NCBI GenBank assembly: GCA_958295945.1
Contig: OY282386.1
Coordinates: 3,094,204-3,158,203 of the forward strand
Origin: Candidatus Poribacteria bacterium
GTDB taxonomy: Bacteria; Poribacteria; WGA-4E; WGA-3G
Direction of reading: 5' to 3'
Length of the DNA: 64,000 nt
The notes under the pieces were generated by a model, which had not been told where the DNA came from, ran no database searches, and saw nothing but the letters and a program-made list of their open reading frames with translations. Both the position numbers and the translations under genes were made by a program. Shown here in pieces: positions 46,351-54,710 of this stretch (its first letter is position 1; each line of letters opens with the position of its first letter).

Positions 46351-46418
46351 AAATTTAAAGTAGTAAGAACACTAAATTAATCAACAATGCGTGATGTACA
46401 ACCACGAGAAATACAATT

Positions 46419-46799
46419 GTGAAAAAAATGGGATTATGGCGCGAGTACCTTATTGAAAAACTTGCTGACAGAGAAAGAGCAATTAACTATCTCCAAGCTA
46501 TCCTTGAAGATTATCAAATCTTTGAGGATTCGACAGTAGTTCTAAGAGCTCTCCATACCGTTGTTGAAGCACAAGGAGGTATTTCTGAACTGGCAAAGCA
46601 GACAGATATTCCACCACAAGTGCTTTCAAAAGCACTTTCTAATGGAGATACACCTTTGATTGGTGTTTTAACAGTTGTCCTTAATGCACTTGGTTATCAA
46701 CTTTCGATCCAACCCATAGACTCTGAAAACCTAAACCTTGAAGCGTCCACTGATGTATTAGAAACACAAAACACATCGACACAGATAGCAGAAAATTAG
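46419..46799 (+). CDS. Orphan antitoxin-like HTH protein (HigA/addiction-module antidote type)
   Basis: 126 aa. The N-terminal LIEKLADRERAINYLQAILED and the helix-turn-helix GGISELAKQTDIPPQVLSKAL, then TVVLNALGYQLSIQP, match the pattern of addiction-module antidote proteins normally paired with a RelE/HigB-like toxin. No toxin gene lies directly up- or downstream. The C-terminal 30 residues are a polar extension. GTG at 46419 is used; an ATG at 46428 is possible. May be a stand-alone regulator. Confidence 0.7.
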   Translation: MKKMGLWREYLIEKLADRERAINYLQAILEDYQIFEDSTVVLRALHTVVEAQGGISELAKQTDIPPQVLSKALSNGDTPLIGVLTVVLNALGYQLSIQPIDSENLNLEASTDVLETQNTSTQIAEN

Positions 46800-46985
46800 T
46801 TACAGGCAAAGGAATGAGAACGAAAAACTAAAATCAATAGTAGCAGATAGAAAATAACAACTACATAAGAGCAGCCCTATCGGAGATTTGTCAATCAGTT
46901 CAAGCACGGCGGGTACCAATTCTGTAGGAATCGCCATCAACGTGCTGGACTCATCCCACCTAGGCGGAAATTTATTCTGCGTCAT
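46800..46985 (-). pseudogene. Small ORF, possibly a truncated antitoxin-like protein
   Basis: 61 codons, start at 46985 with AAGGAG upstream. The first residues, NKFPPRWDES, resemble short KFPPGWDE proteins often found beside toxins; then IPTELVPAVLELIDKSP follows and the tail is hydrophobic and unlike a normal end. It runs antisense into the end of the 46419-46799 gene. Probably a remnant; weakly supported. Confidence 0.3.
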
Positions 46986-47082
46986 CGTCTGTTTCTCCTT
47001 CGTCTTCGGTATGTCCTCAAAGGCTTTCCAGACAATTCGTAAGCTGTAATCACAAAAACTGATAAAAATTGTAAAAATATAT

Positions 47083-47111
47083 TTGACTTACGTTATTTAC
47101 TGTGTTATAAT
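47083..47111 (+). promoter_or_regulatory. Near-consensus promoter in front of a non-coding stretch
   Basis: TTGACT (47083-47088), 17 bp, TATAAT (47106-47111). The next convincing gene begins at 47745 and has its own promoter, so this one should make a transcript of the 47118-47530 region. A weak 126-codon frame from 47149 exists but has an atypical, Asn/Phe/Cys-rich composition. Confidence 0.6.
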
Positions 47112-47476
47112 ATGTGTCACATATATCTTAATGTCAAGGCATTCAATTATGAATACAAAACATCATACCCAAAAGATAAAGATTATCCTACAAGCAATCG
47201 TTTCATTACATAAAAACATATTTTGCAAAAACGAGAATTCACATACATTCAATAAAAATGGCATTCGCCTAAACATCAAGGACTTATGCATCGCGCCGCT
47301 CTTAACATTTAGAAACAATCTAATCTGTATTGGGAAAATAAGGGACAATTGGCATTCTCAGTCAACCGATTTCACACGACAAAAGACGAAAAGTGAAAGT
47401 GTACAATTTAATTTTTTTTTACTTTTTTATAAATCTTTTACCAACCTTTATGGAAACTGCTCTGAAAGCACCAAAA

Positions 47477-47523
47477 AAAACTGTACAGATGTACGAAATA
47501 ATGTACAATTTCTGTACAGTTTT
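47477..47523. promoter_or_regulatory. GTAC dyad, operator-like
   Basis: AAAACTGTACAGA (47477-47489) and its exact inverse TCTGTACAGTTTT (47511-47523) flank two more GTAC sites (47491-47494, 47503-47506). Placed 150 bp before the promoter at 47671. It resembles the array at 643-690. Regulator unknown. Confidence 0.45.
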
Positions 47524-47670
47524 GATTAGGGAAAATTCCATAAATTAGAAGGAAATCACAGATGTCAAATGACACACAGAATTCATGAATACTTCAACTG
47601 CTGTCAATCAAATCGCGCAATGAAATCTTAACATTAAAATTTACGCAAATCATTTTGATACACAAATTCC

Positions 47671-47699
47671 TTGAATTCTCATAGCAATCGTGATATACT
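47671..47699 (+). promoter_or_regulatory. Promoter of the kinase-like/deoxyribosyltransferase-like gene
   Basis: TTGAAT (47671-47676), 17 bp, TATACT (47694-47699). The start codon at 47745 fits; an upstream in-frame ATG at 47709 would fall at the transcript start. Confidence 0.65.
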
Positions 47700-47744
47700 T
47701 CATATTGTATGCGGAGTTTCAGAATAAGTAAAGGGTACGAAACA

Positions 47745-48776
47745 ATGAACATCTTCTGCACAGGTATCAGCTGCTCAGGACGCAAAGAACTTATCAAAGA
47801 CTTTGAAGCACTCTGCGTCCAACGACAACTCAACATCGGCTTCTTCAACATTGGCGACTACATGCACCGAGTCGCAGCAGAAGCACGCGTTCACTTCACA
47901 GAAAAAGTCCTAGACTCAGACCCAGCAGTTCTATCCTTAGCGCGCCGCAACGCCTTCTACGAAATCGCACGAGACGCACAAGCATATCACCACGCAATCA
48001 TCGGATTGCACGCATGTTTCCGATGGAGAGGCAGTCTACAGGAAGGATTTACATTCAAAGACATTGAAATCCTACCACCCGATATGTTCATCAACGTAGT
48101 AGACAACATTGCCGACATTTACGGACGGATGGAAAAAAATACACAATGGGCAGGACTACAAAAGACCGCACTCAATGTCTGGTTAGACGAGGAAGAATTC
48201 CTCACCAGACATCTCGCACATCTCACAGAAAAACCATATTACACCGTCGCACGGCAACACGACCTCGCAAATTTCTTTGAACTCCTATTTACAGACAAAC
48301 CCAAATTCTATCTCAGTTATCCGATAACACTCCTAAGAGACACACCAGAAGAAATAAATAAAATTCGTGAGTTAGGTCGCAAGTTATCCCGATCTTATAT
48401 ATGTTTTGATCCGCTTGCAATAAAGGACATGGCACTCGTTACCTTCTCAAAAGCAGAAAATGACGACCAAGATTTAGATGTCCCAGAAACGATGAGCGAA
48501 TTGGACGATCAGGTAATAGAGCAGATAAAAACCCGAACAATCTCGCGCGATTATCAATTTGTCCACCAGAGTGATTTCGTCGTAGTAATCTATCCGACAG
48601 ACAAATTATCTCCCGGTGTTCTTAGCGAAATGAACTATGCTACACGACATAACAAACCTGTATATGCTGTCTACAACGAAACCCGCAGCATCTTCTTTGA
48701 AAACCTATGCGATAAGATTTTTGACACTTATGAGGAGTTAGACGACTTTCTGAAACAAACATATCAAACTGGATAA
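47745..48776 (+). CDS. P-loop (adenylate-kinase-like) plus nucleoside-deoxyribosyltransferase-like fusion
   Basis: 343 aa, not a named family to me. The N-terminus, IFCTGISCSGRKEL, has a P-loop-like GxxxSGRK pattern as in adenylate-kinase or AAA_33-type proteins. The C-terminal part (about 277-312) reads DFVVVIYPTDKLSPGVLSEMNYA then NKPVYAVY, as in nucleoside 2-deoxyribosyltransferase-like folds, with Glu295 at the catalytic-Glu position. The ATG at 47745 follows AAAGGG. Codon use (many CAA, ACA, GCA) differs from the ribosomal genes. It could sense or cleave nucleotides; function is inference. Confidence 0.75.
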   Translation: MNIFCTGISCSGRKELIKDFEALCVQRQLNIGFFNIGDYMHRVAAEARVHFTEKVLDSDPAVLSLARRNAFYEIARDAQAYHHAIIGLHACFRWRGSLQEGFTFKDIEILPPDMFINVVDNIADIYGRMEKNTQWAGLQKTALNVWLDEEEFLTRHLAHLTEKPYYTVARQHDLANFFELLFTDKPKFYLSYPITLLRDTPEEINKIRELGRKLSRSYICFDPLAIKDMALVTFSKAENDDQDLDVPETMSELDDQVIEQIKTRTISRDYQFVHQSDFVVVIYPTDKLSPGVLSEMNYATRHNKPVYAVYNETRSIFFENLCDKIFDTYEELDDFLKQTYQTG

Positions 48777-48827
48777 AATAGATAAAATTTAAATCTACCG
48801 TAATTGGATATACATAAGGAAGAATTA

Positions 48828-49955
48828 TTGCTCAATAAACAGAGAATTCAGAAAGCACAAGATAGGATGAAGCAGCAAGGAATTGATGCATATCTCATTC
48901 TCACTCATGATGATTATATCTATTTTTTTGGTGAAGATCGGTATCAACCCAGGGCGGTAATCCCTGCTGAAGGTCCACCCATAATTGTCACATTTTCTGG
49001 AGAGGAAGCTGAAGTAAGAGAATCAATTGGAGCAAGCGATGTACGAATCTTCGGTTCAGTTGGTCAACAGATCAAAGATGTCGTCCAAGTGATGCGCGGT
49101 ATGATAGGCAACAAAGACAAACTTAAAGTAGGTGTTCAGATGTGGTTCGGAACGCCTGCGTTCCTATTGAACATGTTCCAGAAAGCAAATCCGATCGTTG
49201 ATGTAGTGGATATCGCATCAGTTATGGATGAACTGCGAATGGTGAAGGACAAATCTGAGATAGCACTCATGCAACATGCAGCAGTGATTGCTGAGACCGG
49301 TATGGAAGCAGCTGTCAATACGCTAAGACCGGGGATAACAGAAAATGAAGTTGCTGCAGAAGTAGAATACGCCATGCGGAAAGCAGGAGGACACGGAGTC
49401 GCAACACCTGTATTCGTCAACTCGGGGATACGTTCAGGATGGTTGCATGGAACCGCATCTGACAAGGAAATTGAAGATGGAGACCTTGTCGTTCTTGACT
49501 TGGTTCCCAAGTATAAAGGTTATTGTGCAAATCTATGCAGAACGTTTGTAATTGGGAAACCTAACCCCGAACAAGAGGAATTGTTCATAACCTACAAGAA
49601 CGCGCAAACTGCAGCTATAGATTCGTTAAGGACAGGAGTAAAGATGCGTGATGTTGATACTGCAGCAAAGAAAGTTGTTACTGAAGCTGGCTACGGAGAA
49701 TATTATGTTGCTGGCATTAGTCATAGCATAGGATTGAGTTTTGAAGAAACCCCTGCGCCTACAATACATCCTGGAGATTCTGGCATTCAAATTCGTGAAG
49801 GGATGACAGTAACCGCTGGTCATCCTGTGCTTTCTGTTCCTGGAATAGGTGGGGTTAGGTTGGAAGACACTTTTCACATTTCATCAGGAGTAGCAAAACC
49901 TTTAACAGACTTTCCTTTAGAGTTAGAGTTGGAAAAATATGAGATAGAAATTTGA
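48828..49955 (+). CDS. M24 (Xaa-Pro peptidase/creatinase) homologue, possibly metal-free
   Basis: 375 aa. Creatinase N-terminal domain then the pita-bread fold: MHxAA-like LMQHAAVIAETGME, HSIGLSFEETP and GGVRLEDTF. Of the five metal ligands, the second Asp is Asn (CANLCRT for SDxTRT) and the first Glu is missing (VTAGHP for FTIEPG). Metal-free members such as creatinase exist, so it may be a hydrolase of another type. TTG at 48828 is chosen for AAGGAAG at 48816-48822; an earlier TTG at 48804 lacks one. Confidence 0.82.
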   Translation: MLNKQRIQKAQDRMKQQGIDAYLILTHDDYIYFFGEDRYQPRAVIPAEGPPIIVTFSGEEAEVRESIGASDVRIFGSVGQQIKDVVQVMRGMIGNKDKLKVGVQMWFGTPAFLLNMFQKANPIVDVVDIASVMDELRMVKDKSEIALMQHAAVIAETGMEAAVNTLRPGITENEVAAEVEYAMRKAGGHGVATPVFVNSGIRSGWLHGTASDKEIEDGDLVVLDLVPKYKGYCANLCRTFVIGKPNPEQEELFITYKNAQTAAIDSLRTGVKMRDVDTAAKKVVTEAGYGEYYVAGISHSIGLSFEETPAPTIHPGDSGIQIREGMTVTAGHPVLSVPGIGGVRLEDTFHISSGVAKPLTDFPLELELEKYEIEI

Positions 49956-49956
49956 T

Positions 49957-50075
49957 TATAGTCCAGTTTAGAATTAAGAAGACATTTCAATGCACTTGCA
50001 AGTACCACAAGTCCCGTAGGGGCGAGGTTTCCTCGCCCTCTGAGACGTGTCCTATTAATTGTCCATTCCACTATA
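49957..50075 (-). mobile_element. 119-bp MITE-like repeat, copy 3
   Basis: Inverted copy of 1707-1825, starting one base after the stop of the M24 gene. Ends TATAGT and ACTATA intact; central GGGCGAGG/CCTCGCCC hairpin present. Confidence 0.75.
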
Positions 50076-50165
50076 GTATCCATTGAGAACTTCTTTGTTA
50101 TGTATTGATTTACCTTGATAATAATAAAAGGTTCTCTAAAAGTCAATACCTTCGCCAATATTAGA

Positions 50166-50212
50166 CATTCTGCCAGATTGTGGTTCTTTGTAGCACATTC
50201 TGCCAGATTGTG
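50166..50212. repeat. Two palindromic ATTCTGCCAGATTGTG repeats
   Basis: CATTCTGCCAGATTGTG at 50166-50182 and 50196-50212, 30 bp apart. Same family as 9850-9868 and 54530-54548. Confidence 0.6.
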
Positions 50213-50319
50213 CGGGTAGTAGAAATTAAAAAAACTACAACGAAACCTGAAGGTATTTTAATCATGTAATCTTACAATATCACAGATCAATACTGGATCA
50301 ACATTACATGTTAATTCAA

Positions 50320-50441
50320 CAGGACTTACGCATTCCCCCCGCTTGCGGGGGGTTAGGGGGGTAAAATAGGCAGAAATTGGAGTGTTTAACCCCCTAAATC
50401 ACCTTATCAGTGGGAATTTAAAAGAAACTGCGTAAGTCCTG
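50320..50441. mobile_element. 122-bp insertion with CAGGACTTACGCA ends and 5-bp target duplication
   Basis: CAGGACTTACGCA (50320-50332) and its exact inverse (50429-50441) bound the element. TTCAA directly flanks both sides (50315-50319, 50442-50446). The interrupted host repeat reads ATTCAATTGAAACAC in uninterrupted form, so the empty site can be reconstructed. A C6/G6 hairpin lies near the left end. No coding frame. Confidence 0.8.
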
Positions 50442-50622
50442 TTCAATTGAAACACTCAAAAATGGCGAAAGTTTTGTAAAAGTCATAATAGTTTTCAAAT
50501 TTACAGAGAATATGATAGCAGATACAGAAATCGTTCCTTTGGAATGCATTTTAACTATTTAATCTTGGACACCTGGAATTCCAGTAAATCCTAATTCAGA
50601 TAAAAAAGAAAACATCTTGACT

Positions 50623-51522
50623 ATGAAAATAGCCATTCTTTCCCGAGGACCCCAAAACTACTCAACCCGCAGCCTTGTTGAAGCTGCCCAAAAAGCAGGA
50701 CATACCGCCAACGTCTGCGACCCCTTCGGATTCTACCTACAAATCGGTGGAACCGGACACCGAATCATTTATGAAGGTGCGCCAGCAGAAGATTATGATG
50801 TCGTTATTCCAAGACTCTCAGGCGCAACGGCAAGATACGGAGGAGAAGTCCTCTCCCATTATGAATGGGTCGGCATTCCTGTTGTGAATTCTGCAAGCGC
50901 AATCGCTGAAGCACGACACAAGTTCAAATCACTACGTGTTCTCGCACAACACGGCTTACCGATTCGACCTAGTCTCACCGTAGGTTCAGCAACCTATTTA
51001 GAAGATAAATCGCAGGAAATAGGAGACTATCCATATATCATCAAACCATTCTACGGCACACACGGAATCGGGGTGATGTTATTAGATACACCGACCTCTC
51101 TGACCTCAACGGTGGAGGCGATGTGTGACTTACATCGAGATTACATCATTCAATCCTTTATCGAAGAAGCGGCAGGCGTAGACATACGAGTTCTTATCGT
51201 GGGTGGAGATGTAATCGCAGCGATGGAAAGATCCGCAGTACCCGGAGAATTCAGATCAAACATACACCAAGGGGCTCATGGGACACAGATCAAACTCTCA
51301 GACGAAAACAAGCAAATTGCAATTGATGCCGCAACCGCATTGAATTTAGACATTGCTGGTGTGGACATGATGAAGACAAAAAACGGACCCGTAATCCTTG
51401 AAGTCAACCCGTCTCCCGGATTTGAGGAGTTGGAATCTGTTTCGGGATTAGATATTGCAAAAGCAATGATTGACTTTGCAATCTATCTCGCTGAAAATGC
51501 ACCTAAAGGATCAAGAAATTAA
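50623..51522 (+). CDS. RimK-type ATP-grasp ligase
   Basis: 299 aa. RimK-like: ILSRGPQNYSTRSLVEAAQKAG at the start, PYIIKPFYGTHGIGVML (nucleotide-binding loop), QSFIEEAAGVDIRVLIVGG and GPVILEVNPSPGFEELE (metal ligands). RimK in E. coli adds Glu to ribosomal protein S6; relatives make other amide bonds, so substrate is open. The ATG at 50623 has only a weak A-rich ribosome site. Confidence 0.88.
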   Translation: MKIAILSRGPQNYSTRSLVEAAQKAGHTANVCDPFGFYLQIGGTGHRIIYEGAPAEDYDVVIPRLSGATARYGGEVLSHYEWVGIPVVNSASAIAEARHKFKSLRVLAQHGLPIRPSLTVGSATYLEDKSQEIGDYPYIIKPFYGTHGIGVMLLDTPTSLTSTVEAMCDLHRDYIIQSFIEEAAGVDIRVLIVGGDVIAAMERSAVPGEFRSNIHQGAHGTQIKLSDENKQIAIDAATALNLDIAGVDMMKTKNGPVILEVNPSPGFEELESVSGLDIAKAMIDFAIYLAENAPKGSRN

Positions 51523-51536
51523 TACAATTGCCGCGT

Positions 51537-51571
51537 TTGTAGTCGCGCAATTCATTGCACCTCTTACATTC
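51537..51571. repeat. Dispersed CCGAGG-GCAATGAATTGCGC repeat, inverted copy
   Basis: TTTGTAGTCGCGCAATTCAT then TGCACCTCTTACATT: inverted relative of 41645-41680. Confidence 0.65.
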
Positions 51572-51635
51572 CAATTCAAATAAGAAAGTCCATTTATAGA
51601 ATTGGTATCGCTTACCAAAAGGTTGGGTTAGTTAA

Positions 51636-52817
51636 TTGGCTTCTCATCAACGAAAAATCATGATGTTCAATCACGAATTCCCACCCATAGGCGGTGGTGG
51701 GGGTTGGGTCAGTTATTATTTAGGCAAACATTACGCAAATGCTGGACACGATGTACATCTCATTACATCACAATACCGCGACACCAAAAGTATGGAGGAA
51801 GTAGATGGAATCCATATACATCGCGTGCCCGCACTACGCAAAAATCCAAATGTGTGTGCTGTTCACGAAATGTTCACTTACGCAATAAGTTCCAGCATCT
51901 ATGGATTAAAACTCGCAAAGCAGTTCAAACCCGATATCGTCCAAGTTTTTTTCGGCATCCCAGCAGGAGGCGGTGCTTATCTGCTACAAAAATTCAGAAA
52001 TGTTCCTTATGTTGTCTTTTTAGGCGGGAGAGATGTACCACGCCACGACCCCGATCCACCTTACTACCGATGGTTATACCGGCTACTAAAACCGTTTATC
52101 CGGGCAATATGGAAGAATGCAGCAGCAGTCGTTTCGTGTAGCGAAGGACTGAGAGACCTTGCACACGCAACCGATACAAATGTCAACATTGACATCATAC
52201 CCGACGGTTTAGACCCCGACAGTTTTGAACCGACACAGCGCGAAGCACACCCAAAGGTAGTTAGATGTTTATCCATCGGCAGGCTCATTCCACGCAAAGG
52301 ATTCCAATTTCTCATTCGCGCACTTCCACAGATACTTGACAAAGTGAAGCATAAATTTGAGATTGAAATTGTCGGTGATGGACCCTATGAAGAAGAACTC
52401 ACAAGGATAGCAAAACACCTTAACGTGAATGCTTACATTCATTTTACAGGTGCGGTGGAATATTCAGAATTACCACAGAAATACTGCAACGCAGACGTAT
52501 TCATTCTCCCCTCACTTGCAGAAGGCATGCCTCTTGTCGTATTAGAAGCGATGGGAACAGGACTACCGATTATCGCAAGTCGCGTTCAAGGGATTGACGA
52601 ACTTGTCGCAGATGGTGTCAACGGCACATTGTTTGCCCCAGGCGATGTTGACGGTCTGGCAGACTGCATCATCAAACTCATAGACGCAGGACAAACACGC
52701 CTTGAAATGGGCAACGCAAGCATAGAAATGCTAAAACAGAACGAACGATACAATTGGAAAAACATCGCAGAGGAATATCTAACACTCTATGACAACATTC
52801 TAACAAAAGACCCGTAG
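51636..52817 (+). CDS. Glycosyltransferase family 4
   Basis: 393 aa GT-B fold enzyme. N-terminal Gly-rich donor loop FPPIGGGGGWVSYYLG, IVQVFFGIPAGG, then SIGRLIPRKGF and the C-terminal EGMPLVVLEAMGTGLPI (EX7E motif) of GT4. It probably moves a nucleotide-activated sugar to a lipid or polysaccharide. TTG at 51636 is used; ATG at 51660 is possible and nearly as likely. No other cell-surface sugar genes are adjacent. Confidence 0.9.
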   Translation: MASHQRKIMMFNHEFPPIGGGGGWVSYYLGKHYANAGHDVHLITSQYRDTKSMEEVDGIHIHRVPALRKNPNVCAVHEMFTYAISSSIYGLKLAKQFKPDIVQVFFGIPAGGGAYLLQKFRNVPYVVFLGGRDVPRHDPDPPYYRWLYRLLKPFIRAIWKNAAAVVSCSEGLRDLAHATDTNVNIDIIPDGLDPDSFEPTQREAHPKVVRCLSIGRLIPRKGFQFLIRALPQILDKVKHKFEIEIVGDGPYEEELTRIAKHLNVNAYIHFTGAVEYSELPQKYCNADVFILPSLAEGMPLVVLEAMGTGLPIIASRVQGIDELVADGVNGTLFAPGDVDGLADCIIKLIDAGQTRLEMGNASIEMLKQNERYNWKNIAEEYLTLYDNILTKDP

Positions 52818-52838
52818 GAAAGGTCTCCCGGGCACAAT

Positions 52839-52957
52839 TATAGTAAAGTTTAGAATTAAGAAGACATTTCAATGCACTTGCAAGTAACACAAGTCCCGTA
52901 GGGGCGAGGTTTCCTCGCCCTCTGAGACGTGTCCTATTAATTGTCCATTCCACTATA
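52839..52957 (-). mobile_element. 119-bp MITE-like repeat, copy 4
   Basis: Inverted copy, between the GT4 stop and the dehydrogenase start. Its right end ACTATA is 25 bp before the start codon, so the leader of the dehydrogenase mRNA may derive from the element. Confidence 0.75.
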
Positions 52958-52982
52958 AATGAAAAGGAGAACTGACAAACAC

Positions 52983-54443
52983 ATGCTGCCAATCAAAATA
53001 CTTGCCATCGGTGCAGGCGGCCTACAACGCGCCCTAACACATCAATTCGTTCACATCCTAAACCAAAGGAATCTCTATAACGGAGGAATCTATGTCGGAC
53101 AACCCCGAGGCACAGAGAAAGCAGACGCATTTAACAGACAAAATGGTGTATATCATGTCGTCACATTTGACCTTAACGGCATCCACGACATTCAGAAGAT
53201 TTCAAGTGTAGTCGGTGCGACAACGCTCGCAACGGAAAACGGACGCGAACAATTCTACGCACAAACCGATAATCCATTAGACCTGATTCTCATCGGCGTA
53301 ACCGAAGCAGGTATCGCAAAAGGTGAACTTGCAATGGATGTGTTAGATGAAACCCTATACCGCTATTATTGCAAGCACAGTGCTGATTCCACGCTATGTG
53401 TTGTCAATACCGATAACCTACGGAATAATGGAGACGTTATCCGTCATATTCTATGCAATGAATATCACAAGCGGACTGATGCGTATACGGATTGGTTGGA
53501 CACCAAAGTCGGATTTCTCAATGAGATGGGAGACAGACTTGTCCCACAAGTTTACGCTGTTCCCGATGAAATAAAGGAAGCAGCACAAGCACAGATAGAA
53601 GGTTCAGACGAGTTGATTACTTATGCAGAGCAGATGCCTGCAACATCGTTTATCCTTGAAGACATGGACAATATACTTCGCGTCCCTTTTGCCAAACTTG
53701 ACGACTATGGAGTTGTTGTCAAACAAGAGAGCATTGAACCCTTTCACGATTGGAAACTGCTACTCGTGAACTCTGTGCATGTTCCGGGGATTACACACAA
53801 AGGTTTTCTCGCGGGGTTTGAATATGTAAACGAGGCTGCAACACATCCACTGTTCGCCCCGCATCTCGAAAGGTTGATGAAAGGGTATTCACAAATCGTA
53901 GAAGCGGATATACCGATCACAGACAAGAGTGCTGAAGCATACACATTGGAATTCGTTGACCGAATTCGTCGCGTCAAAGACGACAATGCGCGGATAAATA
54001 TCATTGAAACAGTGAAACTCCGTGAACGGGCAGCGGACATCGTCCGTTCACCGAACTACAATAAGAGTACCGAACTGTTCAAATCAGACTTCGCTTATTC
54101 CTTCGCTACGGTTCTCCGATTTCTGACACCACACACCATCGCTGGTGATGACGACTACCGTGGCATTACCGATACTGGCACAGAATATGAAATCCGAGAT
54201 CCTGACCGAACAATACAGAGTATTCTAAAACAGGCATTCGGTGCAGATATTTCAGACGTAACTACCCGTCTTGATAAGGTCTTCTCTAATGCTGCCTTGT
54301 GGTCTCCGCAGAATGCTACGCCTGATATGGCATTGAGTCAGAACCGAGACTTTACTGAGCGCGTTGTGCAGTATTATCATCAATTAGTTAATGGTAAATC
54401 ATGCCTGGAGGTATTAGAAAGTATGAATTCTAGGAAGGCCTAA
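52983..54443 (+). CDS. Long-chain polyol/uronate dehydrogenase (mannitol dehydrogenase family)
   Basis: 486 aa. N-terminal Rossmann fold (KILAIGAGGLQRAL) and the family catalytic motif K-x4-N-x2-H in WKLLLVNSVHVPG. Known members oxidise mannitol or reduce fructuronate and tagaturonate with NAD(H); which one cannot be told. ATG at 52983 is favoured by AAAAGGAG at about 52962-52969; an earlier ATG at 52959 lies against the repeat element. Confidence 0.87.
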   Translation: MLPIKILAIGAGGLQRALTHQFVHILNQRNLYNGGIYVGQPRGTEKADAFNRQNGVYHVVTFDLNGIHDIQKISSVVGATTLATENGREQFYAQTDNPLDLILIGVTEAGIAKGELAMDVLDETLYRYYCKHSADSTLCVVNTDNLRNNGDVIRHILCNEYHKRTDAYTDWLDTKVGFLNEMGDRLVPQVYAVPDEIKEAAQAQIEGSDELITYAEQMPATSFILEDMDNILRVPFAKLDDYGVVVKQESIEPFHDWKLLLVNSVHVPGITHKGFLAGFEYVNEAATHPLFAPHLERLMKGYSQIVEADIPITDKSAEAYTLEFVDRIRRVKDDNARINIIETVKLRERAADIVRSPNYNKSTELFKSDFAYSFATVLRFLTPHTIAGDDDYRGITDTGTEYEIRDPDRTIQSILKQAFGADISDVTTRLDKVFSNAALWSPQNATPDMALSQNRDFTERVVQYYHQLVNGKSCLEVLESMNSRKA

Positions 54444-54494
54444 AGGAAATGGCGAGGCACAGCGACCTCGCCTAACAAATGTTTTATGAGTAAT

Positions 54495-54603
54495 ACCATT
54501 TCTAATAGAAAACGCCGCATTTTTGTACCACAAACTGCCAGTTTGTGCCTTCCTTCAAAACATTCTTAACAATGTTAATGGGATAAACATTTATAGAAAT
54601 GGT
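54495..54603. repeat. Inverted repeat pair ACCATTTCTA with CTGCCAG palindrome
   Basis: ACCATTTCTA (54495-54504) and TAGAAATGGT (54594-54603) enclose the perfect palindrome CACAAACTG-C-CAGTTTGTG (54530-54548). Looks like a small mobile or folded element. Confidence 0.5.
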
Positions 54604-54606
54604 CCA

Positions 54607-54698
54607 ATACCAAATTAACCTAAATCGTAGGGGCAGGGTTCCCCTGCCCACCAGTGTTTTCAGCATCAAAAACAAGACAGATCTCGTTAATTTGGTAT
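54607..54698. repeat. 92-bp element with ATACCAAATTAAC ends
   Basis: ATACCAAATTAAC (54607-54619) and its exact inverse GTTAATTTGGTAT (54686-54698). The centre has the hairpin GGGGCAGGGTTCCCCTGCCC. No coding frame. Adjacent to the end of the Gfo/Idh gene. Confidence 0.6.
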
Positions 54699-54710
54699 AA
54701 GATTGATTCA

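Larger units (their letters stand above)
50143..50475 (-). mobile_element. Composite repeat with TCAATACCTTCGCCA-type ends, interrupted
   Basis: Left end TCAATACCTTCGCCAA at 50143-50158; right end contains AAAAATGGCGAAAG (inverted CTTTCGCCATTTTT) at about 50457-50471. The inner part, from about 50225, is an inverted relative of the 9627-9759 repeat (CACAGATCAATACTGGATCA versus CACAGATCAATGATAGATCA). It is split by the insertion at 50320-50441 and also includes two palindromic CTGCCAG repeats. No gene in 49956-50622. Confidence 0.6.

Noticed and set aside
47149-47529. 126-codon frame after the strong promoter as a real protein
   Set aside because: Composition is atypical (many Asn, Phe and Cys), it runs through poly-T and the GTAC dyad, and no family phrase is visible. 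Left as unassigned transcript region.
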